From Hippopus hippopus (taxonomy: Eukaryota; Mollusca; Bivalvia; Cardiida; Cardiidae): a stretch of 64,000 bases of DNA. The translations under genes were made by a program, and so were the position numbers. This document shows, piece by piece, positions 10,605 to 20,559 of the stretch. The number at the start of each line of letters is the position of its first letter. Position 1 is the stretch's first letter. The stretch spans positions 15,598,255-15,662,254 of the forward strand of contig OX328109.1 in assembly GCA_946811185.2 (NCBI GenBank), written 5' to 3'. Below the pieces are notes generated by a model, which searched no databases, had not been told where the DNA came from, and saw only the letters and a program-made list of their open reading frames with translations.

Positions 10605-11475
10605 AAAGGTGCTCAAAGAATCAATAAAAGCAAAAGAATAGAAACGATCCAGAAAATTGCAATTAAAAAATTTGGTAAAAAATATTCAGACCTCCCTTTC
10701 ATCAAACACTTATCTATAGGAGGCAGTCTAATCTTCATCTACACAATCCTATTTCAATATTTTGTGAGATATTCAGGCAAAAAAAACCATTTAATCACAA
10801 CTTTTCACGAACTTGGACGACTTGAAAACATTATGGGAGAAGGAGAAAATGCTGGTAACCAGGCATTTTCTCCTTTTCTCATGTTTTTTACCCTATTATA
10901 GACAACTTTTAAACTTTGACCCACATTTGATTTGTTGTATGCAAATGGTTTCCAATTAGACAAGTCTAAAATATTTCTACATTATCAGACAACTTAAGCT
11001 CATTTGTACCAGTTTTGAATTTGTCATCTGTGGATGTTTTGAACTAGGAAGAGTCTAAAATTTGTCGTTTGGGACATGATAAGCTGTGAACGGTGCTCAA
11101 AGAATCAATAAACGCAAAAGAATAGAAACAGTCCAGGAAATTGCAATTAAAAGATTTGGTAAAAAATATTCAGACCTCCCTTTCATCAAACAGTAATCTG
11201 AAGGAGGCAGTCTAATCTTCATCTACACAATCCTATTTCAATATTTTGTGAAATATTCAGGCAAAAAACCCCATTTAATCCCAACTTTTCACGACCTTGA
11301 GGACGACTTTCGAAAACACTGTGGGAAAAGGAGAAAATGCTGGTAACCAGCCTTTTCTCCTTTTCCCACAATGTTTTCCACCCTATTATAGACAACTTTT
11401 AAATTTTGACGCATATTTGATTTGTTGGATTCAAATGGTTTCCTCTAAGACAAGTCTAAAATTTTGTTGTGTGGT
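10505..11475. repeat. tandem duplication of a 470-490-bp segment containing MITE-A halves
   Basis: The stretch beginning ATCAGAGAAATTAAGCTCAT at 10,518 returns at 10,987, and GGTGCTCAAAGAATCAATAA at 10,607 returns at 11,092. Both copies share the non-MITE insert (TCAGACCTCCCTTTCATCAA) and end in a MITE-A right half. The 104-codon frame at 10587-10901 is interrupted in the second copy and is not a gene. Confidence 0.85.
10812..10975 (-). mobile_element. MITE-A right part
   Basis: Hairpin and AGACAAGTCTAAAATATT; part of the tandem duplication. Confidence 0.75.
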
Positions 11476-11495
11476 AAAGTTAAACACTACAGCGT
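11290..11495 (-). mobile_element. MITE-A right part
   Basis: Second copy of the 10812 segment; hairpin complete; ends TGTGTGGTAAAGTTAAA. Confidence 0.8.
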
Positions 11496-11540
11496 CTCTT
11501 TCTCCACAGACCATAAATTGTCCATTTTACTTATTTGGCA

Positions 11541-11771
11541 TTAAAACCCTTTACCACACAATGACGCCTTTTAACACCCCTGAAGAAGAGGTCTTTTAAA
11601 AACATTGTGGGAAAAGGAGAAAATGCTGGTAACCAGCATTTTCTCCTTTTCCCAAAAAGTTCTCTACCCTATCAAAGAAAAGTTGCGTCATTTGAGCCAC
11701 TATGAAATTGTCGCCTGCAAATGCTTTCAATTTGGATAGGTCTTAAATTTTCCCGTGTGGTAAAGGGTTAA
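11541..11771 (-). mobile_element. MITE-A copy, young 229-bp subfamily
   Basis: Inverse orientation of the 9963 copy: starts CCCTTTACCACACAATGACG, ends GTGTGGTAAAGGGTTAA. Hairpin complete. Confidence 0.93.
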
Positions 11772-11794
11772 AAGTCAGGAATATTTGCTTAAGG

Positions 11795-12024
11795 GTAAAC
11801 TCTTTACTAAACGACAAAATTTTACACTTGTCTAACAGGAAAGCATTTGTAGACGACAAAATAAATGTGACTCAAAAATAGAAGTTGGTTTTTGAAAGGG
11901 CAAAAAACATTGTGGGAAAAGGAGAAAATACTGGTTACCAGCATTTTTTCTTTTTTCCACAATGTTTTCTAAAGCTTTCTTTCTCTGAGTCACTGAAAGT
12001 CGAGATTGTGTGGTAAAGGGTTAA
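11795..12024 (+). mobile_element. MITE-A copy
   Basis: GTAAACTCTTTACTAAACGA to GAGATTGTGTGGTAAAGGGTTAA; hairpin good. Confidence 0.9.
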
Positions 12025-12244
12025 GACAAGACAATTCTTGAAGATCTGCTAAATTTCCCCCTGGTTCACAACAGTCTTGATGTAACAGTTCCTTTTTTTC
12101 TGGCAGAAACAGGTTAAATCTACAATCCATGGTCCAATACTCCTGGCTGGAAAGATTCAGTCAAATACCCATCTCTACATGACATTGTCTTCCTGAAAAT
12201 AGAAATCAAAATTCACACTGATTTTAACTCTTCTTTAAAACCTC

Positions 12245-12667
12245 GCACTTTCAAAACTATAGTTGCCTTTGCAGCCAGTGACAATCAAGATCATAGTGCA
12301 TGTTAACTGCAGATTGACCTGGGATCTACACCAACCATCATGTTTGTCAAAAGGCAGTTTCATACCTATAGTTGCATTTTCAGCCAGTGAAGTTGCAAGA
12401 TCAGATAGCATGCTTACTGCAAACTGACTTTGGGTCTACATCAACGATTTTGTTCCGTCTGAAGGCAGTTTCACAACTACAGTTACCTTTGCAGCCAGTG
12501 GAGATCCAAGATCAGACTGCATGTTTCATGCAGACTAAACTGGGATCTACACCAATCATTATCTTCTCTCTGAAGGCAGTTTCACAACTATAGTTGCCTT
12601 TGCAGCCAGTGAAGTTCTTTGATTAGACTTCATGTTTACTGCAGACTGACCTGGGATCTACACTAAC
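12245..12667. repeat. satellite-like array, about four copies of a 110-bp unit
   Basis: The segment ACTATAGTTGCCTTTGCAGC starts at about 12256, 12366, 12476 and 12587. Each unit contains a decayed Repeat-D fold-back (CAAGATCAGACTGCATGTTT, then CTGGGATCTACACCAA) and AAGGCAGTTTCACA. Copies differ at many sites, so the amplification is old. Confidence 0.85.
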
Positions 12668-12865
12668 CAGTATATGGAGAAATTCTGTCCAAAGACGGTT
12701 TTAAAATGGCCATTAATCGGTTAATTTTTCCAGATTAAAAATTTTAATTTTTTTTATTCTGCACTATCCAGGTAAATGTATTACTACTGTTTACAATGCA
12801 AACATCTACAAGCACATAAAACTAAGCTGAAGAAGCAAAAGATTAAGGTGCAATTGATAGTTTTA

Positions 12866-13030
12866 TGGACTGAATGAATTTTACACCGCTTTCATCATTT
12901 TTTTCAAGCGTATCACAGCAACAGTTCATTCAAGTATGTCCTGGGTTTCAACAGTAGTGTCAGTACAAGGCTAGGGTTCTGTAGTGTGTTGCTTATGGAC
13001 CTTCCCATGAAAAACCGTACCCCACTGTAT
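12866..13030 (-). mobile_element. SINE, partial
   Basis: TTTTACACCGCTTTCATCAT (inverted tail) to CAAGGCTAGGGTTCTGTAGT. Confidence 0.75.
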
Positions 13031-13437
13031 CTGACGTACATTTTATGATAATAATATATCAGAGTGTAAAATCAACCACAATAACATTTCAGGAGATTTC
13101 AAACAGAAACCTGTACTTTATCAAAAATGAAGTTGAAAAATGGTCAAAACTTGTGTAATTATTGGTGGATTTTATCATAGATCCAACCCCAGTTTCCTGA
13201 CCTATAACCTATATTTTATCATTAATTACCGGTTTTTACATTCAAAGATGACAAACAAAAACTATTTTCCTTACTGTTCACAAGATGTCCGCAACATACC
13301 TATAGACAACAGGGATACTGTATGCCACCTGCATTTATTATGGCAGGAGCATCAAAAGAATTTTGGTTATTTATAACAAAGTTTGTACATGTACCTCTGT
13401 CCAGTGCTCATCTCCAACCAGTCCCAGATTTTTCTCC

Positions 13438-13592
13438 ATAGGATGTTTTACACCACTTTCAGCAGTATACTAGTTACATCATGGCAAAGGATAACTTATT
13501 TGTCTGTTTTCTGGGATTCACCAGGCTAAGATGAGGATACTTCAGTGTCATTCCCTGTGATACACCCATAAATGCAACCGCTGCAATTGAGG
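13438..13592 (-). mobile_element. SINE, decayed
   Basis: TTTTACACCACTTTCAGCAG and CTTCAGTGTCATTCCCTG. Confidence 0.55.
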
Positions 13593-13668
13593 AACAAGTG
13601 CAGAACCTCTAACAAATCTGGAATTGTGTTCACCATGTCACCTGCAAGTAAATAAGATTTATAATAAA

Positions 13669-13860
13669 TAAACTCTCTACCAGACAATAATCACTGTTGT
13701 TACGATTGTTCCTATTGAAAGACTTTGTGGAAAACAAATACTGTTCAATTATGGGATTGTTTCTCAAAGAGTTTTAAAAACATTGTAGGAAAAGGAAAAA
13801 AAAATCCTGGTCATGATTATCTCCTTTTTCAACAATATGTAACTAATCATCTTCTTTCAA
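13669..13860 (-). mobile_element. MITE-A, decayed copy
   Basis: TAAACTCTCTACCAGACAAT and AAAACATTGTAGGAAAAGGA with a poor second arm. Confidence 0.55.
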
Positions 13861-14399
13861 AAGGTCTTAAAAACAGCCATTCCATATATGATAATGAATT
13901 TTTACTAGATTAGTACAAAGCACAACTTTTCAGAGTTACTATGGCAGCATAACTTAAAGATGCATCTTTACTCGTTTTCATCCAGTTTTGTAACCAATTT
14001 TATCTTATTTTATGAAATTATAATCATTCTTGTACCCTTCCTGCCAAATGTTGCCCCTGACAGTTGCAAGGCTGCACAGATTACGACGGATAGAAAATGC
14101 ATTTCATTCAATTGCAGCTAGCCATATATAGACATAAAAACTAGTTTCCGGTTTAAATCAAAGACAAATCCCTGGCGTATCTTTATCCCATACACCTTAT
14201 ATTGATTTCTATCTACATTTACACGGCTATCTAGATTCTACACATTGTACAGTTTTAACAGCGTTTGTTTACTCTCTGGCTGTAAGGGTACATCTTTAAA
14301 AAAAAATATCTGGAAAAAAATTGGGGTCTTCTTTCCATTACTCAACAAGTTTGACAAAAATTTATTTGATGTACCCTTCATCAAATAAGTGGAAGTCTA

Positions 14400-14567
14400 T
14401 GCTTTTCCCAAGGCTTTTAAAAACATTACAGGAAAATAAAATGGCTTGCATTTTCTCCTTTTCATTAATGTTTTAAACCCTTTCAAAGACAAATTCCATC
14501 ATTTTAATCACAATTTTTTGTCTGAAGATACTTTGAATGTGGGTAAGTTTATGATTTATTTTCTGTA
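14400..14567 (-). mobile_element. MITE-A, decayed copy
   Basis: Hairpin remnant followed by CAAAGACAAATTCCATCATT and TACTTTGAATGTGGGTAAGT. Confidence 0.6.
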
Positions 14568-14802
14568 AGAGCAATAATTTCTGATCATCTATAGGACTCT
14601 GTCCACACGATGAGGATGTGTAGACTGTTAATTATTTTTGTTTACGCTACTTTCAAACACTGAAATATCATCATATTGTCAAAGATTGATTGAAGAACTC
14701 ATATGCTGATAGCAAACGGAACAGGCTTTTTGTCCAGAGGCTTGTTTGCCTGGATCCCAGCCTGTTTGTCCCAACTGAACTGAACCTAGTATAGATACTT
14801 AA

Positions 14803-15075
14803 AAAGCTATGCTCTTGCAAAAGGGGGCCTATTGCATCTCTGTGATGCAAGATACCAATCAAGCCATCACATAATTATGGGCCCCCCCCCTTTTTTCTTA
14901 TACAACAAGCTTAATCTCCTCCTTGGACATACATGTACCAAAGAAAAGTGACAAATAGCGCAAGGATTTGGCCAAGGTCAGTCTGCGCAGTCCCAGGTCA
15001 GCCTGCCAGGACTTCGCGGGCTGATCTTGGTTGATTCATTTTGCAGATGCATTAAGCCTCCTTTTCAGAGTATGG
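14803..15075 (-). mobile_element. MITE-B copy
   Basis: GCTCTTGCAAAAGGGGGCCT; poly(C) in the middle; core with an extra duplicated AGGTCAGCCTGC; right end TCAGAGTATGGTTCATATAT. Confidence 0.75.
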
Positions 15076-15079
15076 TTCA

Positions 15080-16280
15080 TATATTGAGGTTCCCTCAATT
15101 CCAGGTTTGTCAATATAGTGATTTTCTGTGGAAAATGTGAAAATGCACTTGCAACTTACTATCATTTTATACACTACAGGGAACAAGTAGAAGATTGTCA
15201 GTAAGTAGTGTACTTGTACCTGCCAATTAAAGGTGTTAATGATAAATTGTCTATCACTGATTTTGAAAGGTGTGCAGTGTTAATAGCATTATATTCCATG
15301 CAATGAAATCCACTTGAGTCTCATATTGTGGAAATATTTGTCTTGCTCTTATTTAGTGTACCAGATGTGACTTTAAATTGTGAAGAACTATAAAGATACA
15401 AGATAAAACACGAGTTTGAAATGGATTTCGAAAATACATATTTTCACAACATTAGTAGACTAACAGACCCGAGTTCAAACTGTTGCAAGAGATGACATCA
15501 TCAGACATGTGGCACAGGCAAGACCATTTTTCCCTAATTCACAATGTTCATGATGTGCAAACAAAGTATCAAAAAGTAACCCACAAAGGTGAAGAATTCT
15601 GGACTGTTACAAATTGCAAGGATAAGAAACATCGATCAGTGATGCTAAAACCAACCGACTGATTCACTACACTTGACTTTTATAATCATGTTATACTTAA
15701 TATTCATTTCAGCCAATAAAGAAAGGTGTGATACTGTCGCACGGACAAACCCTGGCGAACGAGTCCAAAGATGAACAAGCCCAGGGACGAAATGGGTTTG
15801 GGACGAACAAGCCCGAAACTGAATAAACCAGACTTGTTCCTTTCTGCTTTAAATTTCCATTTTTGTTTGTGACTTAATCATAATTCACTGTCAATTCATC
15901 AATAGGGTTAGCATACCTTTCGGACTGTCTCTTTTAGATCTCACAAATCAATTTAACTTCAGAAACGAGCAATTTTGATTACGGCGGGATTCTGCACGTG
16001 CAACTTAGAACGTTTCCGCTAGCCTGATTTCCGTTTAGCTGGTGCCTGCTTTTGCAACTGACTTTTTCGTCCGTGGATTTGTTCGCACTTACTTGTTCGT
16101 CCAAACCTTCATGTACAAAGTATTGAAAAAAATACTTTTTATGCCAGCCTCCTGCTAGATCTAGCTCGTCAAACTTCATAAATATTACGAACTTTAAAAT
16201 AGATGAATTTTTTGACAAGTTTATTTAGATCTATCCTTCTTTGTTTCACTTATGTTTTTTTTATGAATCAAATAGGATAA
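15080..16280. other. no gene recognised; 3' flank of the DIRS copy
   Basis: A phrase of the type GACGAACAAGCCCG occurs several times in both directions (15,730-15,840 and, inverted, 16,065-16,110), so the flank may hold a small fold-back repeat. The missing C-terminal recombinase motifs are not here. Confidence 0.5.
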
Positions 16281-17144
16281 TTAAGCTACAGTTTGTTTTG
16301 ATATTTTACCATGTGGTTTTGTTGTTGAAATCAGTAAACTGTCATCCTTTCGGAGACATTCAGTTCTTGCAATGTACATATTCAACGTTTTAACAATGCA
16401 AAGTGATTCATCTGTCTTGTATGTATTCAATACAATCGGTGCTAAATGTACACCCGGTCTGCTCTGTTTAATCAATTGAGATATATTTATGACAATGCCG
16501 TCAGGTGAATGATCGATATCACCTAGCTTTATGACATGAAGTGTCTGACAACGTTGTGCTGTAACAAGAAGAAAAAGCATAGCTAATTTACATGAAAGTG
16601 CAATTAACGATGTGATATCCATCGTCTTTAAGTACTGCAACACTACTCGGACATCCCAAGTCCTTGTATATCGGGGTAATGATGGTTTCTCATTAAAAAC
16701 CCCTTTCATGAATCGACTTATCATTTCATCATAGTGAATATTTACATTCCCGGTAATTTTTAGGAAGTTGCTGACAGCTGATCTCGCTGTATTAATCGTG
16801 GAATAACTTAAACCTTGTGTGAACAAAAAAGTCAAGAATTCGATGACTGTATTTACAGATGCACTAAGGGGATTTGTTTTCCCTTCACAGAAATATATCC
16901 ATTTTTTAACATAAGTGTTGTATTGGAGTTTTGTCCCTTTTCTCCATGAGTTGAGAATGATGTCTTGAGATTTTTCCGAAATGCCTCGCTTTCCCAGTGC
17001 CTGCCTGATATACTGAAAACAGCTAATTGCATCTTTGTCAGTCTGTGTAGTATTCCTGGTTTGTGTTCTAATCGTAGAATTTCTTGCGTCGGCGGTAACA
17101 CGAGGATTTTGCTTTTGGTCAATCTGAGGAGTTCTGGCCACCAC
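16281..17144 (-). CDS. DIRS tyrosine recombinase, C-terminally truncated
   Basis: 287 codons starting at a GTG in an open frame; there is no ATG before codon 141, so expression would need frameshift or splicing. Residues 55-150 form the SAM-like core-binding part (ILNSWRKGTKLQYNTYVKKW, GLSYSTINTARSAVSNFL). The catalytic part begins at about 165 and contains the first catalytic Arg in LLVTAQRCQTLHVIKLGDID (R198) and the KTDESLCIVKTLNMYI strand. The protein stops at GKISKQTVA, before the H-x-x-R motif and the nucleophilic Tyr. Those are not found in any minus frame over the next 300 bp. The copy could not resolve DNA by itself. Confidence 0.82.
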   Translation of the reverse strand: MVARTPQIDQKQNPRVTADARNSTIRTQTRNTTQTDKDAISCFQYIRQALGKRGISEKSQDIILNSWRKGTKLQYNTYVKKWIYFCEGKTNPLSASVNTVIEFLTFLFTQGLSYSTINTARSAVSNFLKITGNVNIHYDEMISRFMKGVFNEKPSLPRYTRTWDVRVVLQYLKTMDITSLIALSCKLAMLFLLVTAQRCQTLHVIKLGDIDHSPDGIVINISQLIKQSRPGVHLAPIVLNTYKTDESLCIVKTLNMYIARTECLRKDDSLLISTTKPHGKISKQTVA

Positions 17145-18052
17145 ACCTGTGTTGGCCAGAGTGGAGCAATTATTATTGTTTGCGTCTTGTCCTCTTCTAT
17201 TTTTTGCATTATTCTTGGTAGAAGACTGAAAGGAGGAAAAATGTAGAACAAATGATTAGTCCATTGTATACTAAATGCGTCCACCGCAAAAGCGTTTTTT
17301 GTTGGTAGTCTTGAAACGAACCGTTCCAGTTTTGCATTCACATTAGAGGCAAATAAATCTATCCCCATTTGAGGGTAATGTGCGTGTATTTTATTGAATA
17401 TCTGCTGATCTAACGACCATTCAAGGTCATCATTTACACTTCTGCTAAGTTTATCGGCCTCCTTATTATCTGAACCAGCAATATGAGCGGCTGATAGCTG
17501 AATATTTCTGTCAATGCACCAAGTCCATATCCTTCTCGCAATGGAATCTAATGAGTCATGTTTACCACCGTAACGGTTGATGTAAGCACAGCTAGTAGTG
17601 TTATCAGTATAGAGCCGTAAATGTTTATTGTTTATGTCTTTAAATAAAGTATGGATTCCTATTTCGCAGGCTTTAAGTTCAAGTATATTTATATGTAACT
17701 TTTGTTCTGAGAAGTCCCAAAACCCATTTGTTTTGGTGTTATCTGTCTCATTATAAGCACCATACATTTGTAAGGACGCGTCAGTGTATATTACAACATC
17801 CGGAACTGTTAAGGAAATGTTTTTATAACTGTTCTGCGTATTATCTATCCACCATTGCAAAGTAGGATGGACACCACTTGGAATTCTCATAAAAGTGTCG
17901 AAATTGCCCCTATGTTTCCTCAACTGTATGTCTTTCACCTTTTCTAAAGGTCGGATATAAAGCGGGGCATGTTGAACTCCCGGTTCTGCTGCAATTAATT
18001 TCCCGATTAATTTCGAGAAGTTTCTAATCGTGGTTCTCTTTGTTGAAATCAT
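16853..18052 (-). CDS. DIRS RNase H and methylase-like domain (3' part of RT-RNase H frame)
   Basis: 399 codons. It begins with the RT connection region (NFSKLIGKLIAAEPGVQHAP). RNase H follows with its acidic residues: YTDAS (D91), ILELKA (E125), YTDN (D150) and HIAGSDNKEADKLSR (D200). Residues 230-320 match the DIRS methylase-like segment: MGIDLFASNVNAKLERFVSR, AVDAFSIQW, IFPPFSLLPRIMQKI, APLWPTQVWWPEL. The conserved sequence also extends upstream of the ATG in this frame, so this is the second part of one long ORF rather than a separate protein. Its C-terminal 97 codons overlap the recombinase frame. Confidence 0.85.
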   Translation of the reverse strand: MISTKRTTIRNFSKLIGKLIAAEPGVQHAPLYIRPLEKVKDIQLRKHRGNFDTFMRIPSGVHPTLQWWIDNTQNSYKNISLTVPDVVIYTDASLQMYGAYNETDNTKTNGFWDFSEQKLHINILELKACEIGIHTLFKDINNKHLRLYTDNTTSCAYINRYGGKHDSLDSIARRIWTWCIDRNIQLSAAHIAGSDNKEADKLSRSVNDDLEWSLDQQIFNKIHAHYPQMGIDLFASNVNAKLERFVSRLPTKNAFAVDAFSIQWTNHLFYIFPPFSLLPRIMQKIEEDKTQTIIIAPLWPTQVWWPELLRLTKSKILVLPPTQEILRLEHKPGILHRLTKMQLAVFSISGRHWESEAFRKNLKTSFSTHGEKGQNSNTTLMLKNGYISVKGKQIPLVHL

Positions 18053-18971
18053 GGATTTGCACTCCTCTATTATATTTTTTCTTCTTTTCCTCCGTAAGCG
18101 TAATTGTCATTGTCGATGTGCAAAAAAGAAAACCTAAGTATACTATTTTCTTACATGGTGTAAGTATGGATTTTGTCAAATTTACTGTCAAACCTAGGCT
18201 ATCCATTAATTCTACAGTATCTGAGATGTTTTGGCTACAAGTTCCGTAGGAACAACCCGCTAAGCACGAGTCGTCAATGAAGTAAACGCTGCTGTGACCT
18301 TTTGACCGCAGATAAGCGAAAACGGGCTTCATTAATTTCGTCCAAATTCTCGGACTGCAAGAGTAACCCATAACCAGAGAGGTGAATTGCCACTTCTGGT
18401 CGTCATAAATAAATCTTAGGTACTTTCTGTCTTGTTCTCTTATTCTGACCGAGTAATACGCGTCCGAGAGGTCAACTGAGGCCAAATAGCAATCTTTTCT
18501 CATCATGTTTATTGCTGATCTAAGTGATTCCATTTTGAAATGAGATTTTTCTACGTAATTTTCGTTGAAATATTTTAAATTTAAAATTATTCTTGCTCGC
18601 CCGTCTTTCTTCGGTCGAATGAAAATATTCGAAATGAATTCGTTTTCCGTGTCATCTGAAGCTCTTTCAATTATCCCACATTCAATGAATCGATCAAGTT
18701 CGTGCTGTATCTTTATTTTTTCCTCACTTGAAAACTTAATAGGTTTAGGGATAAGTGTCTGCTTTGGAATGTCTGTAAGTTCTAACGTACAGCCTTTTAT
18801 TGTATCTAAAATCCATTTGTCGGTACTGATACTTTTCCATATTTTTATATTGTCTGCTGTTTTTCCCCCACGGAAATTTTCAGTAGTATTGTGAATGTGA
18901 ATAGTAATGTTTTTACTTACTTCAATTACTTTTGAATCTGCTTGTTGATTTTTGGATTGCGTCTCCTCCAC
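18024..18971 (-). CDS. DIRS reverse transcriptase (5' part of RT-RNase H frame)
   Basis: 315 codons in the displayed frame, which is open further upstream (P, L, K and Q rich) and has no ATG near its start. RT motifs: FIRPKKDGRARIILNLKYFN (about 117-136), motif A SVDLSDAYYSVRI (D167), motif B region LVMGYSCSPRIWTKLMKP (199-216), motif C YFIDDS (FIDD 231-234), and KKIVYLGFLF (274-283). The catalytic aspartates are all present. The frame ends early after LTEEKKKKY, where a run of six A (minus strand, near 18,072-18,077) puts translation into a short out-of-frame tail; the normal continuation is found one base over in the next ORF. This looks like a one-base insertion, a read error or a +1 shift. 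Confidence 0.85.
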   Translation of the reverse strand: MEETQSKNQQADSKVIEVSKNITIHIHNTTENFRGGKTADNIKIWKSISTDKWILDTIKGCTLELTDIPKQTLIPKPIKFSSEEKIKIQHELDRFIECGIIERASDDTENEFISNIFIRPKKDGRARIILNLKYFNENYVEKSHFKMESLRSAINMMRKDCYLASVDLSDAYYSVRIREQDRKYLRFIYDDQKWQFTSLVMGYSCSPRIWTKLMKPVFAYLRSKGHSSVYFIDDSCLAGCSYGTCSQNISDTVELMDSLGLTVNLTKSILTPCKKIVYLGFLFCTSTMTITLTEEKKKKYNRGVQIHDFNKENHD

Positions 18972-19990
18972 TGATTGTTGTTGTTGCTGTTGTAGCTGTT
19001 GTTGTTTCGGAAGGTTTGGTTGTTTTGGAAGGTTTGGTTGTTTTGGGAGGGATAGGATTTGTTGTGGTAAAGTGGTCGGCTCCCCCCTCCCCTCTTGGAT
19101 AAAAAATGCTTGTTCTGTGATTGTAGAAAAGGTGTCAGTTTTGTTTTCGACTCTTTCATCTTTTTTATGTCTTCTTCCAACTTGTCTCCGAATAATTTTG
19201 TTGCCGATGGTGGGTTATCACAAAGCTTTCTGTAGTTAGGTAGTAGATTCTTCTTTATTTTTTCCCGTCTGTTCTCGTTCGATGTAACGATACCTTGTGT
19301 CAAGATTTTGAATGTGTCTGCCCCAAGTTCTCTAGTTTCCTTATTTCCTTCTTTTCTGACAGTTTGCATCAGCTTTATGACTGGTACTAATGCCTGACTG
19401 AGAACGCTTTGCATCTTCTGTTGGTTGTAGTCAAAAGCTTTCGTCTCGGGTCTCAGTTGACTCCAGAGAATATCATCGACCTTTGTAATTTGCAGATTTT
19501 CGACATTTTCTGGTCGTTTGTGTTTGCTTCTCAGCTCTTTCAATTTTTCGTCGATTGATTTACATCGAAGGGATTTATTCGCCAGTAAGGCTAGTTGTTC
19601 TGGTATGGGCTCGCCTTGCTCTTTATCCTCAATGAGGAAGTCTGTGATATCCTCCCATTCATTTTCGTCCCCTTGGGATACCTCTCCGATACTGCCATCG
19701 GAGAGATAATGTGCGATATCGTCATCGCAATTAGACGCCTGTTTATCGAGCCGCATTTGTTTCTCTAGCGGCATGGGGTCATCATGTTCCTTGGAATGTG
19801 CCCTCTTAATTGTTCTAATCTCTGTTTGTAGTCCCCTAATTGATTCATTCATCGATTCGAAACAAGTCGTGATCTTGGCCAATACGGAGCTTTCCGCCGA
19901 AGTTATTGTTTCATTGCCCATGTAGCTTAATTCCTCAAAAATGTTCCGCGTCGCATGCGCCTGATCTTTGTCCTTTCCTTCATGATCCAC
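18926..19990 (-). CDS. DIRS ORF1, gag-like protein
   Basis: The open frame has up to 354 codons. The first in-frame ATG is codon 24 at 19919-19921 (MGNETITS), the likely start unless a spliced leader supplies one; codon 1 is GTG. The N-terminal half is acidic and polar. The central helix-rich region (residues 165-285) has DDILWSQLRPETKAFDYNQQ, KKNLLPNYRKLC and TKLFGDKLEED, the pattern of DIRS gag proteins. The last 50 residues are Asn/Gln-rich low complexity with RRR, a possible nucleic-acid binding tail; no CCHC knuckle is present. It overlaps the RT frame by 46 bp or more, so RT may be made by frameshifting or reinitiation. No stops: translation looks intact. Confidence 0.75.
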   Translation of the reverse strand: MDHEGKDKDQAHATRNIFEELSYMGNETITSAESSVLAKITTCFESMNESIRGLQTEIRTIKRAHSKEHDDPMPLEKQMRLDKQASNCDDDIAHYLSDGSIGEVSQGDENEWEDITDFLIEDKEQGEPIPEQLALLANKSLRCKSIDEKLKELRSKHKRPENVENLQITKVDDILWSQLRPETKAFDYNQQKMQSVLSQALVPVIKLMQTVRKEGNKETRELGADTFKILTQGIVTSNENRREKIKKNLLPNYRKLCDNPPSATKLFGDKLEEDIKKMKESKTKLTPFLQSQNKHFLSKRGGGSRPLYHNKSYPSQNNQTFQNNQTFRNNNSYNSNNNNQWRRRNPKINKQIQK

Positions 19991-20119
19991 TGCCGTTTCA
20001 TTCTGAAAAGCATCAGCTCTGTGTAAGGATTTGAATATATATCAAATCTCGTGTTCTTAGTTTTCAGTGATTGCGAATGACAAAAATTGAAAAGATTATA
20101 AAACGCCATTGCATTTGTA

Positions 20120-20552
20120 TTACGTGGTATCCGTCATACAAATTGCTCATATTTCGGTTGATTTTCCCGACGTGACTTGCGTCATGCACTTGAAATAATT
20201 TCAAGAAAGAACAAAGACCAATGATCGACGTGGTATCCGTCGTATACATTGTGAAATCTAACCCAAGGGTTGATTAGTCCATTTTTCTACGTGGTATCCG
20301 TAGTGCATTGAAATAAACACCTTATTTTGGGAAAAAGAGATAATTTCGACGTGGTATGCGTCGTTCGTTTGAAATGTGATATCCATTTCAAGAAACAAAT
20401 ATATTTTTACGGACTAAAGTTCGGCGTGGTATTCGTCGTATTTATTGAATGGTTCTTCACCAGTAATTATCAGCATTTTTTTTTTTTTCTTGGTATCCGT
20501 GGTGCAATCATGACATAACAACTTTTTTGACTCAATATCCGTCATATGTTTG
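20120..20552. repeat. array of about eight ACGTGGTATCCGTCGT boxes upstream of the DIRS gag
   Basis: Degenerate copies start near 20121, 20167, 20227, 20288, 20347, 20422, 20489 and 20531, spaced 43-76 bp and mostly close to 60. The core is RCGTGGTATCCGTCGT; most are followed by TTGAAAT, and at least two by a GATATCCATTTCAAGAAA or similar block. Core halves ACG and CGT are partly palindromic, like a protein-binding site. Position and repetition suggest the 5' regulatory region of the element. Confidence 0.7.
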
Positions 20553-20559
20553 AAATGTG

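Noticed and set aside
10587..10901. 104-codon frame with Lys-rich start
   Set aside because: The duplicated copy 485 bp away has a stop in the same frame, and the end is MITE-A hairpin.
16965..17246. Plus-strand frame of 93 codons opposite the DIRS recombinase, and others opposite RT and gag
   Set aside because: Shadow frames of the well-supported minus-strand DIRS coding regions.
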